DNA of 64,000 nt, from NCBI GenBank assembly GCA_963786765.1, contig CAWBAJ010000028.1, forward strand, positions 62,001 through 126,000, read 5' to 3'. The stretch is from DATKNA01 sp963786765 (GTDB lineage: Bacteria; Actinomycetota; Actinomycetes; Actinomycetales; Kineosporiaceae). Shown here piece after piece: positions 56,872 through 64,000 of the stretch; position 1 is the stretch's first letter, and each line of letters opens with the position of its first letter. Position numbers and translations under genes: made by a program. The notes beneath the pieces were generated by a model that saw only the letters and a program-made list of their open reading frames with translations, was not told the DNA's origin and made no database searches.

Positions 56872-58765
56872 TCACGGTCGCTGGACGGTCCGCCTGTCGT
56901 CGGGCAGCCGCGTCGTCACGCGGCGCCGGTCGAGCATCTCCAGCAGCGGGATCGCGACCCGGCGGGACGTCCCCAGCGCCTGCCGGGCCTCACTCGTCGT
57001 GAAGGGCTGCGGCAGGACGGCCAGGACGGCGCGTGCCCGGTCGACGGCGTCCGGCAGGAGCACGACGCCGTCCGCGACCCGCAGCACGGCCCCGGCGCGC
57101 TCGGCCGCGGCCAGCTCCCGGCGGCCCAACCCCAGCGCGGCGAGCCGGTCGGCCGGCGGCGCCGCGAACGGATCGGGACCGAGCTCATCGGCCAGCGCAC
57201 GGACGGCCGCCGCCACGGGTGCTGGCAGGTCCTGCGCCTGCCGGGTGTCCACGACCCGGCCGGCCCGGACGGCCAGCGGGGGCCGCACCAGGGCTCCGGC
57301 GAGCGCGTCGTCGGGCACCTCCGCCGGCAGCGGAGGCTCGCACCCCCGCAGCGCCGCGCGCACGCCGTCCAGCGCGATGCCCGGCTCGATGCCGGCCACG
57401 GGCCGGGCGCCGGCCACCGCGGCGGCGAGCACTGACTGCCACGCCGAGACGGCCGCTGGGTCGAACAGCCAGGCACCGACGCGGACGGCGTCCGAAGGGG
57501 CCTCGGCGCCGATGGCAACCAGGCGCGCCACGGGCAGGGCGCCGCGTTCCACCAGGAGCGCAGCGGCGTGCGGCGGGCCGGCGGCATGCAGGCCGGCGAG
57601 CTCGGCGGCCCTCGCCCGGGCGGCACCGCGCCGGGCCAGCTCGGGCGGGGCGGTGTCGAGCACGGTGACCCGCGCAACGATCCGGTGGGCGCCGGGGTCG
57701 CGCAGCAGCGCCACGTCCCGAGCCGCGAGCGGCAGCGGCCGGTCGAGGCGCAGCCGGGCAAAGCTGAGTCGCGGGACGATTCCCGGCACATGGGGAGCGG
57801 AGGCTGCGTGGGCAGTGGCTCCCGCGCCCGGGCCGCCGAGGAGCCGCACCCGGACGCCGACCGCCGCCGACCCGGCGTGCAGCACCGCCTGCCCGGGTAC
57901 GGGCTCGTCCGGCTGATCAGGGTTGCCCGGGAGGTCGAGCCGGACGTCGACGAGGTCCGCCCGGTCGACGCTGCCGGGGGTCGCCAGGACGTCGCCGCGG
58001 CGCACCGCCTCGCGCTCGGTGCCGCGCAGGTTGACGGCGACGCGCGCCACGGCGCCGACGGCGTCCTGGGGCTCGCCCAGGGACTCCAGGGCCCGGACCT
58101 GCACCCGGCGGGGGGCAGCCGCCCCGTCGGCGGCCAGCACGACCAGGGCGTCCCCCGCCCGCAGGGTTCCGGCATCGAGGGTGCCGGTGACGACGGTGCC
58201 GCTGCCGCGGATGGAGAACGACCGGTCGACCCAGAGCCGCACGGGGGCGTCCCGGTCGGGCGCCGGCAGGGAGCGCACGAGGTCTGCGAGCGCGCGGCGC
58301 AGCTCCGGCAGGCCATGGCCGGTCCGCGCGCTGACGGCGACGGCGGGCAGCCCGGCGAGGGAGGTGCCGTCGAGCCGGCGGCGGACGTCGGCGGCGACCG
58401 GCCCTGGATCGGCCAGGTCGCTGCGCGACACCGCGAGCAGGGCGTGCCGGACGCCGAGGGCGTCGAGCGCCGCGACGTGCTCCGCCGTCTGCGGCATCCA
58501 CCCTTCGTCGGCGGAGACGACCAGCAGCACCGCGGGGACCGGACCGACGCCGGCGAGCATCGTCGGGACGAAGCGCTCGTGCCCGGGAACGTCCACGAAC
58601 GCGACCACCTCGCCGGCCGGCAAGGTCGGTCCAGGCGAAGCCGAGGTCGATGGTCATCCCCCGGCGGCGCTCCTCCTCGTACCGGTCGGGCTCCATCCCG
58701 GTGAGCGCCCGGACCAGGGTGGACTTGCCGTGGTCGACGTGCCCGGCGGTGGCGACCACGTACAT
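56872..58765 (-). CDS. selB: Selenocysteine-specific elongation factor SelB (one frame break)
   Basis: ATG 58765 overlaps the selA stop (TGATG). MYVVATAGHVDHGKSTLVRA (G1), GMTIDLGFAW (G2), then after a break near 58625 VAFVDVPGHERFVPTMLAGV (G3) and AVSRSDLADPG (G4), a SelB-type beta region (RSFSIRGSGTVVTGTLDAGT) and C-terminal winged helices (PFTTSEARQALGTSRRVAIP) that bind the SECIS hairpin. About 630 residues. It delivers Sec-tRNA to UGA codons. Neither selD, selC nor a selenoprotein gene is visible in the window. Confidence 0.94.
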
Positions 58766-60088
58766 CAGCCGGCCTCCCGGGTTGCCACGGCGAGCACGGC
58801 CGCGGCGATCGCGTCGTCGTCGGCGGGAGCGACCGAGCGCAGGTCCAGCAGGAGCACGCCGCGCTCGACCCGGCCCAGGACGGGCGGCGTTCCGGTGCGC
58901 AGCGGCTCGGCGAGGGCGGCGTCGAGCTCCACCGCGGACGACGGCAAGGTCGTGCCCGGCGCCCCGCCGCCGCCGACCACCGCGCTGCTCTGCACGGCGC
59001 AGGCGCGGACGCCGGCGGCGCCAAGCCGGGCGGCGAGGGCGCAGGCCCGCTCGCGGAGCTCCTCCGGTCGGGCGTGCAGCGCGGCCGCCGTCGGCGTCCG
59101 GGGGCCGGTGAGGGTGGCCTCGAGCGCGGCCAGGGTGAGCTTGTCCACGCGCAGCGCCCGGCCGAGCGGGTGCCGGCGCAGGGGCTCGACGACCTCCGTC
59201 CGGCCGAGGAGCAGGCCCGCCTGCGGGCCGCCGAGGAGCTTGTCGCCGCTGGCGGTGACCAGCGCGGCACCGGCCCCCAGGGACGTGGCCGCGTCGGGCT
59301 CCCCCGGCAGCAGCGGCTCGGGCGCGAGCAGGCCGGAGCCGATGTCGGCGACGACGGGCACGGGCTCCCCGTCGGGACGACGGAGGGTCGCGAGCTCGGC
59401 CACCTCGACGGACGACGTGAAGCCGGTGACGACGAAGTTCGACGGGTGGACCTTGAGGACGAAGGCGGTGTCGGCGCTGACGGCGTCCGCGTAGTCCCCC
59501 AGGTGCGGTGCGGTTGGTGGTCCCGACCTCCCGCAGCCGGGCGCCGGTCGACTCCAGCAGGTCGGGCAGGCGGAACCCGTCGCCGATCTCGACGAGCTCC
59601 CCGCGGCTCACCAGGATCTCCCGGTCCTGGGCCAGCGCGGTGGCGGCGAGGGCGAGGGCGGCGGCGCCGTTGTTGACGACGTGGACGGCCTCCGCGGCGG
59701 GCACGGCCGCGGCGAGGGCGGCCAGCGGTCCGCGCCCGCGCCGCGCCCGGCGGCCGGTGGCGAGGTCGAGCTCGACGTCGGTGGTGCCGGAGGCGGCCAC
59801 GAGCGCGTCGACGGCGGCCGCGGAGAGCGGCGCGCGGCCGAGGTTGGTGTGCAGCAGCACGCCCGTCGCGTTGATCACCGGCCGCAGGCTGGCGGCGTGC
59901 CGGGGCAGCCCGGCGAGGGCGGCGTCCGCGGCGGCGGCCGGCGGCAGCTCCCCCGCCCGCACCCGCGCCAGCGCCTGCGTGACCGCGGCCTTCACGGCCG
60001 GGCGACCCAGCCGGGCAGTGGCCTCGACGAGACGCTCGTCCGCCAGGACGGCGTCGGTGCGCGGCACGGCACGACGGGGATCGGCCAC
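58765..60088 (-). CDS. selA: L-seryl-tRNA(Sec) selenium transferase SelA (one frame break)
   Basis: Around 440 residues; the first codon is at 60088 (MADPRRAVPRTDAVLADERL). VINATGVLLHTNLGRAPLS, VHVVNNGAAALALAATALA, EILVSRGELVEIGDGFRLPD and, after a break near 59505, VLKVHPSNFVVTGF, VVADIGSGLL and ASGDKLLGGPQAGLLLG with the PLP lysine. It converts Ser-tRNA(Sec) to Sec-tRNA(Sec) with selenophosphate. Forms an operon with selB. The 18-bp repeat array of site B lies just upstream of its start. Confidence 0.95.
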
Positions 60089-60127
60089 CGGCGGAGTCTA
60101 CGGCCGCCCCTCCCCCTCCCCCCCGGC

Positions 60128-60168
60128 GATCAAGGAAAAGTTAGGGATCAAGGAAAAGTTGGGGATCA
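60128..60168. repeat. 18-bp GATCAAGGAA tandem repeat, site B
   Basis: GATCAAGGAAAAGTTAGG (60128-60145), GATCAAGGAAAAGTTGGG (60146-60163) and a closing GATCA (60164-60168). The TGA stop of the DinB gene (60168-60166) lies inside the closing GATCA. Confidence 0.9.
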
Positions 60169-60727
60169 GCGCAGCCCGTGGGCGTAGAGGTCCCGCAGCA
60201 AGGCGATCTCGGCGCCGTGGTGGATCACCTCGCGGTGGATGTGCAGGACGAGCGCGGACTTGGGCGCGTCGGCGTACGGTCCCTCCGCCGGCCCGCAGGG
60301 CTCGTCGAGACCCTCCTCCCCCAGGGCGCGGACGCCGGCGGTCCACCGCTCGTACTGCTCGTCGAGCTGCTCGAGCGCGGCCTTGGCGGTGGGCGCGTAG
60401 TCGTGGTCGTCGTAGCTCGTCGGCGTGCCCGCCGAAGTGCGCCGCGCTGCGCACGCCGAGGACGCCGACGATCACGTGGGCCAGCCGCCAGGCGATGGTC
60501 GTGACCGGCGTGGGCTCGGGCGGGGGGAACGCGAACTCGACGACGAGATCCCCGCTGCCGCCCTGCAGAGGCGTCCGGGCCTGACCGCGCCTGCGCAGGT
60601 TCCATGCCCCCGGGACGGGTTCCCAGAGGTACTCGTCGTCGCTGAGCCCGTCGAGGCGGGGGCGGAGCTGCTCGGTCCAGTGCCAGGTGAGCTGCTCGAG
60701 GAGCTGGGCGTTCCAGGTGGTGGTCAT
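60166..60727 (-). CDS. DinB-superfamily protein (one frame break)
   Basis: From ATG 60727 (MTTTWNAQLLEQLTWHWTEQ), about 186 residues. WNLRRRGQAR, VTTIAWRLAHVIVGVLGVRS and, after a break near 60428, YAPTAKAALEQLDEQYERWT and VLHIHREVIHHGAEIALLRD show the four-helix DinB_2 bundle with histidines (LAH, HREVIHH) that bind a metal. Members include mycothiol- or bacillithiol-dependent transferases and many of unknown substrate. The stop lies in the adjacent repeat. A WYL regulator is divergent, 60 bases away. Confidence 0.78.
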
Positions 60728-60787
60728 GTAGCGACCTCAGGACCGGATGCGGACAGGTACGGTCCTGGTTCTGCCGCAGAATGCAGG

Positions 60788-61760
60788 GTGCTCGAGACGT
60801 CCGCGCGGCTGCTGCGACTGCTCGGCCTGTTCCAGTCCCGCCCCGCCTGGACGGCCCCCGAGCTGGCGCTGCGCCTCGGCGTGACCGAGCGGACGGTGCG
60901 CCGCGACGTGGCCCGGCTGCGCGACCTGGGGTACCCCGTCGAGGGCCAGGCCGGGCGTCGACGGCGGGTACCGGCTGGGCTCGGGGACGACAGTTCCCCC
61001 ACTGCTGCTGGACGACGACGAGGTGGTCGCGGTCGCCGTCGGTCTGTCTGCGGCCGCCGACGGCTCGATCGGGGGGCTCGACGAGGCCGCCGTCCGCGCC
61101 TTGGCCAAGCTCGAGCGGGTGCTCCCGGCCCGGTTGCGGCCGCGGCTGGCGAGCGTCCGCGCCGCGACGGTCGCGCTCGCCCCGGGCGGCCCTGCGGTGG
61201 ACCCGGAGGCGCTGACCGTGCTCGCGACCGCCTGTGACGTTCACGAGCGGGTGCGGTTCGCCTACGTGACCCGGGACGGGTCGGCCGGCCAGAGGACGGT
61301 GGAGCCGCACCGGCTCGTGCTGGCGGGACGTCGCTGGTACCTGGTGGCACGCGACCTGGCAGCACCGCACGGCGACCCGTGGCGCACCTACCGGCTCGAC
61401 CGGATCAGCGAGGTCACACGTACCGGAGTGCCCTTCCGGCCCGGCGAGGTGCCGGACGCCGCCGCCTTCGTCGCGCACGGCGTCAGCACCCGGGCCTACC
61501 GGTGGCAGCTGCGCGCCCTCGTCGAGGCGCCGGCCGCCGCCGTCGCCGCCGTCGTCCCGCCCACGGTCGCCGTGGTGGAGGCGGTCGACGAGCAGCGCTG
61601 CCTGTTCGTCAGCGGCTCGGACTCGCTCGAGAGCCTGGCGCTGCACCTCGGACTGCTCGGCGGCCAGCTCGGTGTCGCCGTCCGGGTGCTGGAGCCCGCG
61701 GAGCTGCGCCCCGTCCTGCGCACGCTGGCCGCCCAGCTGGCCGCGGCCGCCTCCGACTGA
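60788..61760 (+). CDS. WYL-domain HTH transcriptional regulator (one frame break)
   Basis: From GTG 60788, about 323 residues. LLRLLGLFQSRPAWTAPELA and LGVTERTVRRDVARLRDLGY are an HTH_11 (DeoR-like) winged helix; the frame breaks near 60955, then VDGGYRLGSGTTVPPLLLDD, a linker, and the WYL domain (HERVRFAYVTRDGSAGQRTV, EPHRLVLAGRRWYLVARDLA, YRLDRISEVTRTG). WYL domains sense nucleic acids or nucleotides and often control stress or phage-defence genes. Divergent from the DinB gene, a pairing seen widely in actinobacteria, so it probably controls it. Confidence 0.86.
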
Positions 61761-61798
61761 CCCCGCTCCCTCCCCGCCCCCCCAGCCCCCCAGGCAAC

Positions 61799-61843
61799 GA
61801 TCAAGGAAATCCTGGGGATCAAGGAAATCCTGGGGATCAAGGA
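61799..61843. repeat. 18-bp GATCAAGGAA tandem repeat, site C
   Basis: GATCAAGGAAATCCTGGG (61799-61816), the same again (61817-61834) and a partial third GATCAAGGA (61835-61843). It lies between convergent genes; the stop of the luciferase-like gene (TGA at 61839-61837) is formed by the repeat. Confidence 0.9.
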
Positions 61844-62670
61844 CCCGAGGCGCCACCCGTGCCGCCGCCGTCCCGGCCTGCGAGCGCACGGGCGACCGGG
61901 GCGAAGAACTCGGCGTGCTCCGCGGCGACCGTGAAATAGGAGATCCCGATGCGGGAACGCAGGCGCAGGAGCGCCTCGGCCATCGCGTCCGCGTCGGCGG
62001 GAAGGACTGCTACCGCGTCGCGCAGGTCCGCCTGCGTCAGTCCCTGCCGGGCGAGGTGAGCGACCAGCTGCCCTCCGACGCCGGACAGCTGGAGCGCCAG
62101 CTCCGGGTCCCGGCCCCCGGAGCGGGCGAGGTCGGCCCCACGGGCGACGTCGTCCAGGGTGGCCGTCGGCGGCAGGGCCAGCGCCACCGTCTCCGCCCCG
62201 TGAGGCGCGGCCAGGACGCGCGGCCCGGCCCCGGCGACGACGACCGGCGGCGCGGGCGACACCTGTTCGCGCACGGCAGCGACGACGTCGACGAGCCGGG
62301 TGATCCGGTCGGCGGCACTCCCCCAGGGCTGCCCGAGGAGCGCGGCCTCGCGGGCGGCGTCGGGACGGCCGGTCCCGATCCCGAGCTCGAACCGGTCGCC
62401 GGACAGCAGTTGCAGAGCGCTGGTCTCGCGGACGACGGCCGCGGGCGAGCGGAACGGCGCGGCGAGGACCCACGAGCCGACGTGCAGCGTGGTCGTCACG
62501 GCCGCCGCGGCGGCGAGCGCCGGGAACGGCGAGGGCGTGAACGTCGTGTCCGGGAGGAGCAGCGCCCCGTACACGAGCGCCTCCACGTGCCGAGCTGTCC
62601 GCGACCACTCCTCACCGGACGCCGGGCGCCCCACGACGACGCCGAAACGGAACGCCCGCTCCCCGCTCAT
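61837..62670 (-). CDS. LLM-class (luciferase-like) flavin-dependent oxidoreductase
   Basis: 277 residues from ATG 62670, which follows AAGGAGG by 6 bases. RAFRFGVVVGRPASGEEWSR, TTTLHVGSWVLAAPFRSPAA, ETSALQLLSGDRFELGIGTG and WGSAADRITRLVDVVAAVRE are standard lines of the TIM-barrel bacterial luciferase-like family, in the F420-dependent (TIGR03621-like) branch common in actinobacteria. Substrate unknown. Its C-terminal residues and stop fall in the 18-bp repeat. Confidence 0.85.
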   Translation of the reverse strand: MSGERAFRFGVVVGRPASGEEWSRTARHVEALVYGALLLPDTTFTPSPFPALAAAAAVTTTLHVGSWVLAAPFRSPAAVVRETSALQLLSGDRFELGIGTGRPDAAREAALLGQPWGSAADRITRLVDVVAAVREQVSPAPPVVVAGAGPRVLAAPHGAETVALALPPTATLDDVARGADLARSGGRDPELALQLSGVGGQLVAHLARQGLTQADLRDAVAVLPADADAMAEALLRLRSRIGISYFTVAAEHAEFFAPVARALAGRDGGGTGGASGP

Positions 62671-62749
62671 CCCGGCCTCCTTGGCGTGCACGGTCTGCAC
62701 CCACTACGTGCTCCCCCCACCTTGCACCCACCGCGGCGGCGGGGACGGC

Positions 62750-62787
62750 GAAGGGCCCGCACCGGCACTCGCCGGTACGGGCCCTTC
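62750..62787. terminator. Long G+C-rich inverted repeat (bidirectional terminator-like)
   Basis: GAAGGGCCCGCACCGGC (62750-62766) and GCCGGTACGGGCCCTTC (62771-62787) pair over 17 positions with a single mismatch and a 4-base loop, without a T run. Strong stems of this AAGGGCCC type are usual at gene ends in high-G+C actinobacteria. It stands between the Met-rich gene and the LLM gene on the minus strand. Confidence 0.65.
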
Positions 62788-62811
62788 ACCGTGCTCCGGC
62801 TGCTCCCGTCT

Positions 62812-62849
62812 GATCCCAGAATTCCTTGATCCCCAAGAATTCCTTGATC
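62812..62849. repeat. 18-bp GATCAAGGAA repeat, site D
   Basis: On the minus strand: GATCAAGGAATTCTTGGG (62849-62832), GATCAAGGAATTCTGG (62831-62816, two bases short) and a closing GATC (62815-62812). It lies 22 bases after the stop of the Met-rich secreted protein. Confidence 0.88.
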
Positions 62850-62870
62850 GTCGGCAGGGGGGGGCTGGTG

Positions 62871-63554
62871 CTAGAGGTCGGACGCGTCGCAGGCGATGCC
62901 GTCGCCGTCGGCGTCCAGGGACAACGTGTCCTTGCCGGTTACCGCGACCCCCTTCGGGAAGACGGTCACGACGTAGGCGCACGTCGTGACGCCGCCGCCG
63001 GGCGCGTGCGCCGGGACGCACTGGGTGACCTCCCCGTAGCCCGCGGCGCACCCGTTGCTGAGGACGCCGCTGATCCTGGGGTCGCCCAGCACCTTCTTGG
63101 CGGCCTTGGCGCCGGCCGCCTTGCGCTGGGCGGTGGTGCCCTTGCCCATGTCCGCCATCTCCTGCGCGGTCATGCCGGACATGTCCATGCCGGCCATGTC
63201 GTGCGAGCCGGCCGCGGACTTACCGGACGACGCGCCCCCGGAGGCCTTCGAGGTCTTCGAGGTGAGGCTCGAGCGCGAGACCGCCTCGTCGAGGCTCGTC
63301 TGGGCCTCCATCGACGGGTCGCGGCCCGGCAGGGGCGCGCCCGACGAGTCCTGGACGTCGGCCAGCAGGGCCGCCGCCTCCCCCGCGCCGACGTCGTCCG
63401 AGGCCGCGGAGGCGGCCGCCGGGGCCGGGGCCCCGGCGCCGTGGTGGGCGAACCCCACCACGGCACCGGCGGCCAGGGCCAGCGCGGTCACCGGGAGCAC
63501 GACGCGCACCAGGGCGCGGCGCGACGGACGGAGCCGACTCAATTGACCATCACC
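62871..63554 (-). CDS. Secreted Met/His-containing protein with Excalibur-like C-terminus
   Basis: GTG 63554 is taken as start (a TTG at 63542 overlapping the upstream stop is possible). About 227 residues: signal peptide (ALVRVVLPVTALALAAGAVV), Ala/Ser-rich linker, a Met-rich stretch HDMAGMDMSGMTAQEMADMG that resembles copper-binding segments, and a C-terminal domain with two cysteines ending LSLDADGDGIACD, the DxDxDGxxCD loop of Excalibur calcium-binding domains. It overlaps the end of the copper-radical-oxidase-like gene, suggesting joint export and possibly copper supply. Function inferred. Confidence 0.68.
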   Translation of the reverse strand, partial: GDGQLSRLRPSRRALVRVVLPVTALALAAGAVVGFAHHGAGAPAPAAASAASDDVGAGEAAALLADVQDSSGAPLPGRDPSMEAQTSLDEAVSRSSLTSKTSKASGGASSGKSAAGSHDMAGMDMSGMTAQEMADMGKGTTAQRKAAGAKAAKKVLGDPRISGVLSNGCAAGYGEVTQCVPAHAPGGGVTTCAYVVTVFPKGVAVTGKDTLSLDADGDGIACDASDL

Positions 63555-64000
63555 CACTCTGAGGTCGACGGGACGCCGGCCGAGTCCGTGACATTCAGCA
63601 TGTACGGGCCGGGCGGCAGCAGGTTCGTGTTCGTCGGGAGCGTCGCGGTGACGACCCCGTTCTCCACCGTGATCGGCAGGTCGACCAGGCGCATGTTCGA
63701 GTCCATCTGGTGCGTGACCGACATGGGTCGCATGAGCTGCGCCCACTTGAGCGTGCGGCCGGCCGCGACCGTCGTCCCGAAGGTGATCTTCTGGCCGTAC
63801 GTCGCCGCCGCCGGCGCCCCGTTGATCGTCGGGCGCTCGCCCTTGAAGAGGTACGAGGGCTGGTAGAGCGACACCCGGAACTCGTACGAGCCGTCACCCG
63901 GGTTGGAGCCGAGGACGCCGACCCGGCCGTCGGGCAGCAGCACCGCCGTCGAGTGGTAGTTGCGGCCGATCGGGTCCGCCGCGACGTTCGTCCACTTGTT
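63539..64000 (-). CDS. Galactose/glyoxal-oxidase-like copper radical oxidase, C-terminal part (runs off window)
   Basis: The last 153 residues are visible. VAADPIGRNYHSTAVLLPDG is the Kelch-repeat line of galactose and glyoxal oxidases (the Tyr-His pair sits at the copper site in the family) and RVGVLGSNPGDGSYEFRVSL, YQPSYLFKGERPTINGAPAA, MRPMSVTHQMDSNMRLVDLP and LLPPGPYMLNVTDSAGVPST are the DUF1929 domain (with the copper-ligand histidine in THQMD). The Streptomyces homologue GlxA oxidises surface polymers during hyphal growth. The N-terminal domain lies right of the window. Confidence 0.85.
   Translation of the reverse strand, partial: NKWTNVAADPIGRNYHSTAVLLPDGRVGVLGSNPGDGSYEFRVSLYQPSYLFKGERPTINGAPAAATYGQKITFGTTVAAGRTLKWAQLMRPMSVTHQMDSNMRLVDLPITVENGVVTATLPTNTNLLPPGPYMLNVTDSAGVPSTSEWVMVN

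Noticed and set aside
60089..60165. tRNA-Sec (selC) next to selA
   Set aside because: The 77 bases are the repeat array and spacer; no cloverleaf can be drawn.
60128..62849. CRISPR-like look of the GATCAAGGAA repeats
   Set aside because: Units are 18 bp with a 6-base variable part and at most 2.5 copies per site; there are no spacers of protospacer length and no cas genes.

Overview
The window is about 73% G+C and reads as chromosome of an actinobacterium. Supporting marks are the block pgsA - DUF881 - small basic protein - DUF881 - gcvH - garA - MerR - bifunctional nuclease - MerR - (insert) - gcvP, which follows Mycobacterium tuberculosis Rv1822-Rv1832, an XRE/DUF5753 + DUF397 pair, a DUF574 methyltransferase, DinB/WYL genes and several genes that look leaderless (TANNNT followed 6-7 nt later by GTG). 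The genus cannot be fixed from the sequence; a soil-type lineage (Frankiales/Geodermatophilales/Kineosporiales-like) is a guess.

Layout. 0-2.8 kb: minus-strand GDPD (cut by the window edge), M15 peptidase and CDF metal exporter. 2.9-6.3 kb: a plus-strand export module (three-repeat LamG protein, TasA/camelysin-like protein, SipW-like signal peptidase). 6.2-8.9 kb: leuS, preceded by a candidate leucine attenuator (leader peptide ending LLLRRPR, hairpin, terminator). 9-16.4 kb: LAL-type LuxR regulator divergent from a methyltransferase, a SufS-like class V aminotransferase and a bifunctional penicillin-binding protein. 16.4-21.1 kb: MFS exporter, ABM monooxygenase, the scar of two lost genes (alcohol dehydrogenase tail and enhancer-binding-protein tail), a methyltransferase and small membrane/TPR proteins. 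21.4-26.5 kb: substrate-binding/VWA protein and pyruvate carboxylase. 26.6-29.1 kb: XRE regulator, DUF397 protein with a two-box operator, DUF574 methyltransferase. 29.1-40.4 kb: PilZ protein, glutamate-cysteine ligase family protein, MFS, SbcD-SbcC nuclease, GH13 glucosidase, geranylgeranyl-reductase-like flavoprotein. 40.4-54.5 kb: gcvP with a glycine riboswitch, ParA-like ATPase, beta-lactamase-fold protein, PrsW/zinc-ribbon pair, then the division/metabolism block MerR - BFN - MerR - garA - gcvH - DUF881 - sbp - DUF881 - pgsA. 54.5-64 kb: fabG, DHA2 exporter, selB-selA, DinB, WYL regulator, luciferase-like oxidoreductase, a secreted Met-rich protein and a copper-radical-oxidase-like protein cut by the edge.

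Two things colour the whole reading. First, roughly 40 one-base frame breaks interrupt otherwise well conserved genes (leuS, pyc, gcvP, fabG, pgsA, selA, selB and others); the protein continues intact in another frame each time, so these are most likely sequence errors and I annotate each such gene as one CDS with approximate break points. Second, an unusual 18-bp tandem repeat (GATCAAGGAA + 6 variable bases + GG) sits at four gene ends between 40.3 and 62.9 kb; its variable part is nearly constant within a site and, apart from the two matching sites at 40.4 and 60.1 kb, differs between sites. No rRNA, tRNA, insertion sequence or CRISPR array was recognised.
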